Positions 52,453-61,457 of a stretch of 64,000 bases of DNA are shown piece by piece (within the stretch, counting starts at the first letter, position 1; each line of letters starts with the position of its first letter). Both the position numbers and the translations under genes were made by a program. Source of the stretch: JALSKU01 sp964556545 (GTDB taxonomy: Bacteria; Campylobacterota; Campylobacteria; Campylobacterales; JALSKU01); contig CAZKWE010000009.1 in NCBI GenBank assembly GCA_964556545.1, positions 21,938 to 85,937 of the forward strand. Reading direction: 5' to 3'. The notes under the pieces were generated by a model. That model was not told the origin of the DNA and made no database searches. It saw only the letters and a list, made by a program, of their open reading frames with translations.

Positions 52453-53955
52453 ATGCTTACTGTAAATATTGACAACAAAGATATTGAAGTCAATGACGGA
52501 GCATTGCTGATAGATGTAATGCTTAAAAACGGTATATCCGTACCTCATTTTTGCTATCATGAAGCTTTGGGTCCTGATGGAAACTGCAGAATGTGTATGG
52601 TTGAAATAGAAGGACAAAAAAGACCGCAAATTGCCTGTGACACCATAGTTAAAGAGGGTATGGTCGTAAGGACCAAGGGTGAAAAAATTGAAAAAGTAAA
52701 ACGTGGAATTTTGGAATTGGAGCTTATAAATCATCCTACAGACTGTCCTATTTGCGATCAAGCCGGAGAGTGCAAGCTTCAAGAATACTATATGGAAATA
52801 GGTCTTTACGACAGCAGGCTTGATACTCCGAAAGTAAAATCTAAAAAACACATATATCTCGGAAGCGAAGTTATGCTTGATCAGGAAAGATGCGTACTTT
52901 GTAAAAGATGCGTTAGGTTTACTCAGATTTATACAAAAACCGATGATCTGATAGTGGAAAAAAGAAGTGACAAATCTGTTATCACAACTTTCCCGGGAGA
53001 AAAATTTGAAAATCCATATGCCGGAAATGTAGTGGATATTTGTCCTGTCGGTGCACTTACTGACAGAGATTTTAGATTTAAAAAAAGAGTATGGTTTTTG
53101 TCTCATGGGAACGGTATATGTATGGAATGTTCAAGAGGATGCAATCTTAGGGTCGGACATGATAAGGCAAAATATCAAGATGATATCATTTATAGATTTA
53201 AACCAAGAAGAAATGACAGAGTTAACGGATTTTTTATCTGCGACCATGGTAGATACAGTTATAAAAAAGAGAATGAAAATAGACTTTTTAGTCCAAAGAT
53301 TTACGGAAAAGATATAGGCTTACAGGAGAGCATAGACAAATTAAGATACTATATTGAAGAAAATTCGCTGGTTATAGTTTCACCTTCTTTATCTCTTGAG
53401 GAACTTGCCTGTATAAAAGCATGGGCAGACAATAAAAACTTTAAACTGACAACTTCTCTTGAAGAGTACATTGACGAAAATTTTGAAGACAATCTTTTAA
53501 AAACAAAAGAGAAAGCCTCAAATATAAACGGTATAAGACTTTTAAATATCGAGATAGATGATAATATCAAAAAAAGTATAGAAAAGTATGATAATATCAT
53601 AATATTTTCACATAAAATAGCATTAGAAAAAAGTGAAATTTTTAAAAATAAAAAAGTGATAAATTTTACAACTTTATCTAAAAATAGTGAACTGTACAAA
53701 CTTTGTATGCCCATAGCATCGACTTATGAAAAAGAGGGGTCGTATATAAACTGTGACTGGATATTGCAAAAAAGTGAGAAGATTGTACACAAAGAGCTTC
53801 AGCCACCTACAATTATAGAAATTTTAAGTATACTCCAAGATGAATATATGGACGAAAATATAATCTGGAAAAAGTATCTAAACGATAATAAGATTTTTAA
53901 AAATATAAATTTAACTCTTTTAAAAAGCGACGGATATCAATTGGAGTTAGAGTAA
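52453..53955 (+). CDS. nuoG: NADH-quinone oxidoreductase subunit G (short)
   Basis: Iron-sulfur subunit of complex I, 500 residues. Cluster ligands are all visible: [2Fe-2S] Cys34, Cys45, Cys48, Cys62; His94, Cys98, Cys101, Cys107; Cys147, Cys150, Cys153, Cys197; and an additional set Cys223, Cys226, Cys230, Cys263 like the E. coli/Thermus N7 cluster. The molybdopterin-like C-terminal domain is much reduced (usual NuoG 750-900 residues). It is the first gene of the second nuo locus and overlaps nuoH by one base. Confidence 0.94.
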   Translation: MLTVNIDNKDIEVNDGALLIDVMLKNGISVPHFCYHEALGPDGNCRMCMVEIEGQKRPQIACDTIVKEGMVVRTKGEKIEKVKRGILELELINHPTDCPICDQAGECKLQEYYMEIGLYDSRLDTPKVKSKKHIYLGSEVMLDQERCVLCKRCVRFTQIYTKTDDLIVEKRSDKSVITTFPGEKFENPYAGNVVDICPVGALTDRDFRFKKRVWFLSHGNGICMECSRGCNLRVGHDKAKYQDDIIYRFKPRRNDRVNGFFICDHGRYSYKKENENRLFSPKIYGKDIGLQESIDKLRYYIEENSLVIVSPSLSLEELACIKAWADNKNFKLTTSLEEYIDENFEDNLLKTKEKASNINGIRLLNIEIDDNIKKSIEKYDNIIIFSHKIALEKSEIFKNKKVINFTTLSKNSELYKLCMPIASTYEKEGSYINCDWILQKSEKIVHKELQPPTIIEILSILQDEYMDENIIWKKYLNDNKIFKNINLTLLKSDGYQLELE

Positions 53956-55238
53956 TGGGTTTGCTCGGAGTAAGTATAGTCATTATCAATATCCTGTTTG
54001 CCGTTATTGTCTCTTTGGGAGGAGTACCGGTGCTGGTTTGGCTTGAAAGAAGAGTTGCCGGGTTCATTCAAGACAGGTCAGGTCCCAACAGATGCAACAT
54101 AGGAGGTTTCAGACTGGGAGGCCTTATTCAATCTTTTGCAGATATGCTCAAACTTGTTTTTAAAGAAGATATTGTGCCGACTCATATAAAATATAAATTT
54201 CTTTTTTCTCTTGCTCCCACTATTGTTCTTTTTTGTGCTATCCTGACTTTTAGCGTTATACCGTTTGCAGATAATTTGGTAATAAATGGCAAAACTTATA
54301 TGCTCCAAGCTCTTCCTACGGGTGCGGGTATAGTATGGTTTATAGCTTTTGCAGGACTTAGTGTATATGGCATTATACTTGCAGGCTGGAGCAGTGACAA
54401 TAAATACAGTCTTCTTGGCGGGCTAAGAGCAAGTGCAAGCACTATAAGCTATGAGCCGATTATGGCACTTTCGGTAGTTACAATGATAGTGATATACGGA
54501 ACTATATCATTAAACGATATGGTCGTAAAACAGAGTGAGCTTATATTTGGCTTGATACCGGCATGGGGAGTTTTGCTTCAGCCTGTTGCCGCAATTACTT
54601 TTATAGTTGCCGCTTTTGCTGAAGCTAACAGAACTCCATTTGATTTGGCCGAAGGAGAGAGTGAAATAGTCGGAGGATTTCATACGGAGTATGGAGCAAT
54701 GAAATTCGGACTTTTTTTCGTAGGTGAATATGTAGCCATGAGTGCTTCAAGCGGAGTTATCATAAGTATGTTTTTTGGCGGATACAATATACCTTGGCTT
54801 TCAACTCAGAGCCTAAAAGAGCATATAGATACGGTTTCTTATGCAATTATTGTACTGTTGCCGATATTTAGTTATGTATTTATAAAGTGGATGTATAAAA
54901 ACAATAGATGGAAAAAGGCTGATGATAAAAGAAACAAAGAGAGTGCAATACTTGCTAAAGTAATTATAGGGTTTGATATAATTTTGACAATATTGCTTTT
55001 ATACCTTAATTTAGTGGTAAAAACCGAGATTGTAGCTTCTGTTTTAACTGCACTTTTGCAATTTGGTACATTTGTTATAAAACTTTTTATGATGAATCTG
55101 GTATATATATGGGTAAGATGGACACTGCCTCGATTTAGGTATGATCAACTTCAAACTCTTTGTTGGAAATATCTTCTTCCTGTATCCATAGGCAATCTTT
55201 TTATAACTTCTCTTGTAGTAGTTGGATTCGGGTTGTAA
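53955..55238 (+). CDS. nuoH: NADH-quinone oxidoreductase subunit H, enlarged
   Basis: Membrane subunit joining the arms of complex I and shaping the quinone channel. Conserved parts: LERRVAGFIQDRSGPNR, GGLRASASTISYEP, AEANRTPFDLAEGESEIVGGFHTEY and the C-terminal IWVRWTLPRFRYDQLQTLCWK. At 427 residues it is about 100 longer than the typical 325; the extra part lies between about residues 300 and 380 and adds a charged loop (NNRWKKADDKRNKESA) and probably one or two helices. The stop lies 1 base before nuoI. Confidence 0.95.
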   Translation: MGLLGVSIVIINILFAVIVSLGGVPVLVWLERRVAGFIQDRSGPNRCNIGGFRLGGLIQSFADMLKLVFKEDIVPTHIKYKFLFSLAPTIVLFCAILTFSVIPFADNLVINGKTYMLQALPTGAGIVWFIAFAGLSVYGIILAGWSSDNKYSLLGGLRASASTISYEPIMALSVVTMIVIYGTISLNDMVVKQSELIFGLIPAWGVLLQPVAAITFIVAAFAEANRTPFDLAEGESEIVGGFHTEYGAMKFGLFFVGEYVAMSASSGVIISMFFGGYNIPWLSTQSLKEHIDTVSYAIIVLLPIFSYVFIKWMYKNNRWKKADDKRNKESAILAKVIIGFDIILTILLLYLNLVVKTEIVASVLTALLQFGTFVIKLFMMNLVYIWVRWTLPRFRYDQLQTLCWKYLLPVSIGNLFITSLVVVGFGL

Positions 55239-55239
55239 A

Positions 55240-55740
55240 ATGAAGATTAAAAAAATACCAAGATATGGGGATACTTTAAAAGAAAAGCTTTATTTACCTG
55301 CCATATTCGGCGGAATGAAAGTCACCTTTTCCCATTTTGTTAAAAATTTAAAAGATACGGATAATTTAAGAGTTGTATGGTATCCCGAAGAGAGTCCGAA
55401 AGATATAACAAGCAGATACAGAGGAGTGCATAGATTGACTCACAGAAATGACGGAAGCATAAGATGTGTAGCCTGTTTTATGTGTGCTACGGCATGTCCT
55501 GCCGAGTGTATATTTATAGAAGCACAAGAGAGATTGGATACGGTAGATGAGAAAGAGCCAAAAAGATTTGATATAGATTTGCTTGAGTGTATATTTTGCG
55601 GAGAGTGTGTGGAAGCATGCCCGTGTGATGCCATAAGAATGGATACGGGTATTTTTTCTTTTATAGGCAAAGACAGAGAGGATTTTATCCTTACAAAAGA
55701 AAAACTTTTGGCAAACAAAGAGTTTAAGGAAAAAAAATAA
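55240..55740 (+). CDS. nuoI: NADH-quinone oxidoreductase subunit I
   Basis: Ferredoxin-like subunit with clusters N6a and N6b. The ATG at 55240, just after the nuoH stop, gives 166 residues; a TTG six codons upstream is also in frame but lies inside nuoH. Ligands: Cys76, Cys79, Cys82, Cys86 (CVACFMCATACP) and Cys117, Cys120, Cys123, Cys127 (CIFCGECVEACP). The stop overlaps nuoJ (TAATG). Confidence 0.96.
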   Translation: MKIKKIPRYGDTLKEKLYLPAIFGGMKVTFSHFVKNLKDTDNLRVVWYPEESPKDITSRYRGVHRLTHRNDGSIRCVACFMCATACPAECIFIEAQERLDTVDEKEPKRFDIDLLECIFCGECVEACPCDAIRMDTGIFSFIGKDREDFILTKEKLLANKEFKEKK

Positions 55741-56234
55741 TGGAAGTTATATTTGTAATTCTTTCATTTTTTGCCATAGCAAGTGCATTAGTAATGATAT
55801 ATGCAAAAGAGCCGATGACAAGTGCTCTTAGTTTTATGGTTACTTTGCTTTCTCTTGCGGGACTTTTTGCTCTTTTTAGTGCTTCATTTTTGTTTTTGGT
55901 GCAAATTATCGTATATGCGGGTGCAATTATAACATTGGTGCTCTTAATCATAATGTTTTTAAATATTCAAGAGGATAATTTACCGAAAGAGCCTCACAAG
56001 ATGAGGTATATGTTTATATCGGCAATATTTGTTGTGCCCATAGATATAGCCATACTAAAAGCTGTTTTCGTTTTGCCAAAAAATGATATGTCAATTATGG
56101 CTGACGGATTTGGAAGTGTAAAGTCTCTCGGAATGGTCTTATACAAAGATTGGCTGCTTTCGTTTGAGCTGATATCTATACTTTTGATAGTTTCACTAAT
56201 CGGCGCTATTGTATTTGCCAAAAGGAAGATATAA
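55740..56234 (+). CDS. nuoJ: NADH-quinone oxidoreductase subunit J
   Basis: Membrane subunit of complex I, 164 residues, five hydrophobic segments. Family segments: AKEPMTSALSFMVTLLSLAGLFALFSASFLF and IVYAGAIITLVLLIIMFLN (the helix with the mid-membrane bulge). One-base overlaps with nuoI and nuoK keep stoichiometric translation. Confidence 0.95.
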   Translation: MEVIFVILSFFAIASALVMIYAKEPMTSALSFMVTLLSLAGLFALFSASFLFLVQIIVYAGAIITLVLLIIMFLNIQEDNLPKEPHKMRYMFISAIFVVPIDIAILKAVFVLPKNDMSIMADGFGSVKSLGMVLYKDWLLSFELISILLIVSLIGAIVFAKRKI

Positions 56235-56548
56235 TGAGCCTTTTTGAAGTAATGTTTACGGGAATTATGCTTTTTTCCATAGGTATAATAGGAGTTATAT
56301 CAAGAAAAAATATCTTTGTTATATATATGTCTTTGGAGCTTATGCTAAATGCGATAAATCTTATGTTTATATCTGCTTCAAGATATTTTCACTCTATGAA
56401 TGCACAAGTTATTTCTATGATGATTATAGCAATAAGTGCTGCAGAAGCGGCTCTTTTTCTATCGTTAGTCGTATTGTTGTACAAGAGAAAAGGTTCTCTT
56501 GATGCTGATGTATTCAACAAATTAGCTCAGCACAGGGATAAATCATGA
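56234..56548 (+). CDS. nuoK: NADH-quinone oxidoreductase subunit K
   Basis: Small membrane subunit, 104 residues, three helices. The proton-channel glutamates are kept: SLELMLNAINLMF near 35 and AISAAEAALFLSLV near 69. It overlaps nuoJ by one base and nuoL by four. Confidence 0.96.
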   Translation: MSLFEVMFTGIMLFSIGIIGVISRKNIFVIYMSLELMLNAINLMFISASRYFHSMNAQVISMMIIAISAAEAALFLSLVVLLYKRKGSLDADVFNKLAQHRDKS

Positions 56549-58431
56549 ATATATATCTTTTGTGGATTATACTCTCTCCGCTATTTGGATCTTTAGTGCT
56601 GGGTGCAATGTATTTGTATAGTGTAAAGATAAAAAAAATTAGTGATATCGTATTTGCGGCTATAGCTTTAATAACACCGTTCGTAAGTTTTATATTTACT
56701 TTTATACTGTTTTTAAAATTGTATAACGGCTCAAATGATATGAGATATACCTTGTTTAAATGGCTAAAAGTTGCAAAATTTGATGTAAATATCACTTTTT
56801 TGGCTGATCATCTTTCCGTATTTATGGCACTTTTTGTTACATTTATCGGATGGCTTATCCATATATATGCAGTCGGTTACATGAAGGGAGATGAAGGATA
56901 CGGTAAATTTTTTTCATACTTCAATCTTTTTCTTGGAATGATGCTGTTGCTGGTACTGGGAAATAACCCTGTAATTATGTTCTTTGGATGGGAAGGTGTT
57001 GGCCTTTGCTCTTATCTTCTGATAAGTTTTTATTATAAAGATGCACAAAATGTAATAGCCGGAAACAAAGCTTTTATAGTCAACAGAATAGGAGATTTCG
57101 GGTTTATAATCGGTTTATCAATACTTTTTATATATGCAGGGATAAACGGTTTTGATTATATATCCGTACAACAGCATATTGCAACTGTACCGAAATCTAC
57201 TTTGTCACTTATAGCCTTTTTTCTTTTTGTAGGAGCAATGGGCAAGTCAGCACAAATACCTCTTTATGTATGGCTTCCGGATGCTATGGCCGGCCCTACT
57301 CCTGTTTCAGCTCTTATTCATGCTGCTACCATGGTCACAGCCGGAGTGTATATGGTGTCAAGATTTCACTTTTTATATAGTTTAACTCCGGTCATAGGCG
57401 AGTTTATAGCCATTGTAGGTGCCCTGTCATCTTTATTTGCCGCAGTAATAGCCATGAAACAAAGAGATATCAAGAAAATTTTAGCATATTCTACTATATC
57501 GCAACTTGGGTATATGTTTGTAGCAGTCGGTCTTGGTTTTTACAGCTCAGGATTATTTCATGTATTTACCCATGCATTTTTCAAAGCACTTTTGTTTATG
57601 GGGGCGGGTGCTGTTATACTTCAGTTGCATCATGAGCAGGATATATTTCATATGGGAAGAATGAAAGATGCATCGAAAATAACCTATTATACATTTTTGA
57701 TAGCAACTTTGGCAATTTGCGGTATTTTTCCTTTTGCGGGATTTTTTAGCAAAGATGAGATTTTGTTTGATGTATTTGCTTCGCACCACTATATTTTGTG
57801 GGCGATTGAGTTGTTTACGGCAGGATTGACGGCTTATTATATGTTTAGGCTTTTTTTTACGGTTTTTATTGCTCCAAAAAGCAGTAAAAGAATTGATAAA
57901 CCCGAAACTCTTTCTTTCGTGGTAACATATCCGCTTATAGTTTTGGCTGTCGGCTCTTTGCTGTGCGGATTTATAGGAGTACCAAAAATTATGGGTGGTA
58001 GCAACTTTGTGGCTCATTGGTTCTTAATGTTTGGAGATGAAAATATAAAAAGTTCCGGCATGGTAGAATTTTTACTTATGGGATTAAATAGCATTGTTGT
58101 TTTAGTCGGAATTTACATAGCCTATAAAAAGTTTGCAATTATTGATTTAAACAGAGAAATAAAACTTTCAGGAATTATTTATAACAAATTTTATATTGAT
58201 GAAATATACAATTTACTTTTTGTAAAAAATTTACAAAAACTCAGTAATTTTATAGGAAAAATTTTTGATAGAAAGTTCATAGACGGAACAGTTATGATGT
58301 TTGCCAAATCATTTTATAACATGGGAGAGTTTGTTTCGATACTACAAAACGGTAATGTCAGGTTTTATGCATTTTCAATGCTTTTGGGAGCAAGTGCATT
58401 TTTTACTTATTTGATATATGTAATGGGATAA
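56545..58431 (+). CDS. nuoL: NADH-quinone oxidoreductase subunit L
   Basis: Antiporter-like proton-pumping subunit with the long lateral helix, 628 residues and about 16 membrane segments. Motifs: GWEGVGLCSYLLISFYY with the essential Glu, GAMGKSAQIPLYVWLPDAMAGPTPVSALIHAATMVTAGVY with the essential Lys, and KKILAYSTISQLGYMFVAVG. The C-terminal helix is complete. Confidence 0.97.
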   Translation: MNIYLLWIILSPLFGSLVLGAMYLYSVKIKKISDIVFAAIALITPFVSFIFTFILFLKLYNGSNDMRYTLFKWLKVAKFDVNITFLADHLSVFMALFVTFIGWLIHIYAVGYMKGDEGYGKFFSYFNLFLGMMLLLVLGNNPVIMFFGWEGVGLCSYLLISFYYKDAQNVIAGNKAFIVNRIGDFGFIIGLSILFIYAGINGFDYISVQQHIATVPKSTLSLIAFFLFVGAMGKSAQIPLYVWLPDAMAGPTPVSALIHAATMVTAGVYMVSRFHFLYSLTPVIGEFIAIVGALSSLFAAVIAMKQRDIKKILAYSTISQLGYMFVAVGLGFYSSGLFHVFTHAFFKALLFMGAGAVILQLHHEQDIFHMGRMKDASKITYYTFLIATLAICGIFPFAGFFSKDEILFDVFASHHYILWAIELFTAGLTAYYMFRLFFTVFIAPKSSKRIDKPETLSFVVTYPLIVLAVGSLLCGFIGVPKIMGGSNFVAHWFLMFGDENIKSSGMVEFLLMGLNSIVVLVGIYIAYKKFAIIDLNREIKLSGIIYNKFYIDEIYNLLFVKNLQKLSNFIGKIFDRKFIDGTVMMFAKSFYNMGEFVSILQNGNVRFYAFSMLLGASAFFTYLIYVMG

Positions 58432-58435
58432 AAAG

Positions 58436-59911
58436 ATGGATGCGGGGATATTGAGCTATATTATATTTACTCCGATGGCAATGGCTTTTGTATTGATGAT
58501 ATCAAAAGCTGATGCCTCCACAACAAGAAATTTTGCTTTTTTAACCGGCATAGTGATACTTGTGCTTTCATTTAAAGTTTTTTTGGATTTTGAACCCGTT
58601 TCTTACATGCAATTTATAGAATTTCATCCGTGGATAGAAAATTACGGTATTAGCTATTATATAGGAATTGACGGCTTTTCACTCGTGATACTTATCCTTA
58701 TAGCAGTCCTTGTGCCTTCGGGGTATCTTTTACTGTGGGAGGGAAGAACAAAGGGATATTGGATAAGTATGCTTTTAATCGAAAGCGGTATGCTTGGTGC
58801 ACTGTTTTCTTTGGATTTGATACTTTTTTATTTCTTTTGGGAAACTATGGTGCTCCCTGTGTTTTTAATTATCGGAATGTTCGGTCATGAAGAAAAAGTT
58901 TACTCAACATTGAAATTTACCATATATACCATAAGCGGTTCTTTGTTTATGTTTTTGGCTATTTTGTATATCGGTATTGCTTTTCATAATGAATTCGGCC
59001 TTTGGAGTTTTCAGCTTATTGATTTAACCAAAATTACAATCCTCTCACCCATAGAAAAATTTTGGTTATTTTGGGCTTTTATGATAGCTTTTATGGTCAA
59101 GATACCTCTGTTTCCGCTTCATGGATGGCTGTTGGAAACATATAAAAATGCTCCTACCGGAGGAGTTTTTTTACTCTCTTCTTTTATGGCTAAACTTGGT
59201 GTTTACGGTATTATTCGTTTTGTTATGCCTTTATTTCCGAATCTTTTTAAAGAGTATTCATCATTTTTTGTGTGGCTTGGACTTTTCGGTCTTATTTATT
59301 TTGGTATAGCTGCTCTTATGCAGGATAATATAAAAAAAATGTTTGCTTATTCGTCGGCTTCACATTTGGGATTTATAGTGGCAGGTATATTTGCATTAAA
59401 TGAATATGCTATGCTTGGAGCATTGTTTTTGATAATAGCCCACGCAATGGCTACGGGAGGTCTTTTTCTGCTTGTAGGAAAAATTCATTTTTATCTAAGA
59501 ACTTTCAACATTTCCAAACTCGGAGGTATCGCAAAAATAGCTCCTCTTTTTACTCTCTTTTTTGCCATATTTCTTTTTAGTATAGTAGGACTTCCGGGAA
59601 CCAACGGATTTGTTGCAGAGTTTATGATTATTGTGGGATCATTTAAAAGATCAATCACAATGGGTATGGTTTCAGCCCTAACCGTTGTAGTTGCAGCTTC
59701 TTTTATGTTTTGGATGTTTCAAAGAGCCGTACTTCAAGATAGCATAAATGATACTTCAAAAATGAAAGATTTAAATTATTATGAGGTTTTGGGGCTTATG
59801 CCTATTGCAATAGTTATTATTGTTATGGGTATTTATTCTGATCTTTTTACTTTGAAGATTGAGCCTACCATATATTATTATTTGCATGATATTTTAAAGA
59901 TAGGAATATAA
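58436..59911 (+). CDS. nuoM: NADH-quinone oxidoreductase subunit M
   Basis: Antiporter-like proton-pumping subunit, 491 residues and about 14 membrane segments. Motifs: YFFWETMVLPVFLIIG with the essential Glu, MVKIPLFPLHGWLLETYKNAPTGGVFLLSS with the essential Lys, and KKMFAYSSASHLGFIVAGI. It starts 4 bases after nuoL. Confidence 0.97.
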   Translation: MDAGILSYIIFTPMAMAFVLMISKADASTTRNFAFLTGIVILVLSFKVFLDFEPVSYMQFIEFHPWIENYGISYYIGIDGFSLVILILIAVLVPSGYLLLWEGRTKGYWISMLLIESGMLGALFSLDLILFYFFWETMVLPVFLIIGMFGHEEKVYSTLKFTIYTISGSLFMFLAILYIGIAFHNEFGLWSFQLIDLTKITILSPIEKFWLFWAFMIAFMVKIPLFPLHGWLLETYKNAPTGGVFLLSSFMAKLGVYGIIRFVMPLFPNLFKEYSSFFVWLGLFGLIYFGIAALMQDNIKKMFAYSSASHLGFIVAGIFALNEYAMLGALFLIIAHAMATGGLFLLVGKIHFYLRTFNISKLGGIAKIAPLFTLFFAIFLFSIVGLPGTNGFVAEFMIIVGSFKRSITMGMVSALTVVVAASFMFWMFQRAVLQDSINDTSKMKDLNYYEVLGLMPIAIVIIVMGIYSDLFTLKIEPTIYYYLHDILKIGI

Positions 59912-59912
59912 G

Positions 59913-61421
59913 ATGGATAATTTATCTCATCTGCTGTATTTTTTGCCTGTTATTGCTTTGAGCGGCGGAGGGATTATTTTGATGATAATGAGCGGTTTTA
60001 AAAATGTAAAGATACAGACATTTGCTTTTGTTACTATGGGATTTTTAACTCTCTCGGTTATCACGGGTTTGCTCAATCTTGGAAAATTATATTCCCAAAA
60101 ACCTTTTCCTTTAGTGCTTAACGGTATGTATATAGCTGATTCTTTATCTTCGTATTTTACTTTGATGCTTATAGGTGGCGGTATATTTACAATGTTGGTA
60201 GGCAAACACTATTTTGAAAGAAGAGATTATTTCAGAGGAGAATTTTTTGCTCTTTTTTTGTTTAGTATATTCGGTATGAGTATGCTTGTGCATGCAAATG
60301 AACTTATAACAGCTTTTATATCTTTGGAAATAGCATCTTTAAGCATATATACAATGACAGGTTTTAACAGGGCCAACAATCGAAGAATAGAAGCCGCTTT
60401 TAAGTATATGACGCTTGGTGCATTTGCAGGCTCATTTTATCTTTTGGGTTCACTTTTGATATATTTGAAAACAAAAACAACACTTTTAGGAAATATAGGT
60501 ATATATCTTTCATCTCATCAAGTATCAGATTTATCTTTGGTCCAGTTGGGCGGTGCTGCTGTTATAATGCTGATATTTTTTAAAATCTCAGCCTTTCCTT
60601 TTCAGTCATGGACAATTGATGTGTATGAAGGTGCTCCTTTGCCGGTTACCGGATTTATGGCCGCAACTTTCAAGATAGCGATTTTTGGATTTTTACTCAG
60701 ACTTATGGTAGTTGACTTTGATACTATATCTTATACTTGGCATCAACTTTTTTATTGGCTAACTATGCTAACTATTGCTTACGGGAGCTTTTTGGCAACT
60801 ATTCAAAAAAGCATCAAGAGAATGCTTGCAAGTTCAAGTATAGTTCATACCGGCTATATGCTTATAGCTATTTCATCTATACAGGAAATTGGTGAAAAAG
60901 CGACACTATCCATTATATTTTATCTTGTAGCCTATTTTTTATCGGCTATTGGCTCATTTGGTCTTTTGTCATATATTACTTCCGACGAGAGGCTTAGGAT
61001 TACTTATGATGATTTTAAAGGTTTTGCAAAAGACCATCCCTACATGGCTGCAATGATGAGTATTTTTATGTTTTCGCTTGCCGGAATTCCCGGAACTATA
61101 GGTTTTATTGGAAAATTTTATATATTTACCTCAGCTATAGAATCTCACAATTATATACTTGCCGTTATAGGCATATTGGCAACCTTTATATCGGTATATT
61201 ACTATTTCAAACTTATCGCAGTAATGTACTTTTATGAAAGGACGCATATGAAAAATGCTCCGAAACTAAAAGGGTTAAGTCCGAAAATTATAGGATTTGT
61301 AGCTCTTTTGATTTTGTGGGGAGGAATGGGCAATTCTCACATACTGTTTATTCCCGGGGTCGATTTTCTTATAAATATGGCACAAATATCTTACAACTCA
61401 TTACTTCTTCCGTTTAAATAA
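59913..61421 (+). CDS. nuoN: NADH-quinone oxidoreductase subunit N
   Basis: Third antiporter-like subunit, 502 residues and about 14 membrane segments. Motifs: ISLEIASLSIYTMTGFNR with the essential Glu, FFKISAFPFQSWTIDVYEGAPLPVTGFMAATFK with the essential Lys, and KRMLASSSIVHTGYMLIAI. Last gene of the nuoGHIJKLMN locus; it converges with maf across a 36-base gap in which I see no clear hairpin. Confidence 0.97.
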   Translation: MDNLSHLLYFLPVIALSGGGIILMIMSGFKNVKIQTFAFVTMGFLTLSVITGLLNLGKLYSQKPFPLVLNGMYIADSLSSYFTLMLIGGGIFTMLVGKHYFERRDYFRGEFFALFLFSIFGMSMLVHANELITAFISLEIASLSIYTMTGFNRANNRRIEAAFKYMTLGAFAGSFYLLGSLLIYLKTKTTLLGNIGIYLSSHQVSDLSLVQLGGAAVIMLIFFKISAFPFQSWTIDVYEGAPLPVTGFMAATFKIAIFGFLLRLMVVDFDTISYTWHQLFYWLTMLTIAYGSFLATIQKSIKRMLASSSIVHTGYMLIAISSIQEIGEKATLSIIFYLVAYFLSAIGSFGLLSYITSDERLRITYDDFKGFAKDHPYMAAMMSIFMFSLAGIPGTIGFIGKFYIFTSAIESHNYILAVIGILATFISVYYYFKLIAVMYFYERTHMKNAPKLKGLSPKIIGFVALLILWGGMGNSHILFIPGVDFLINMAQISYNSLLLPFK

Positions 61422-61457
61422 ATTTTACAAGTATATTTTGTTTTTGTATCTGTCTTT

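Noticed and set aside
52384..53106. Minus-strand 240-codon open frame opposite nuoG
   Set aside because: It is the antisense of a well-supported gene, its translation is low-complexity and hydrophobic, and no ribosome binding site precedes it.
57553..58017. Minus-strand 154-codon open frame opposite nuoL
   Set aside because: Antisense shadow with no recognisable motif.
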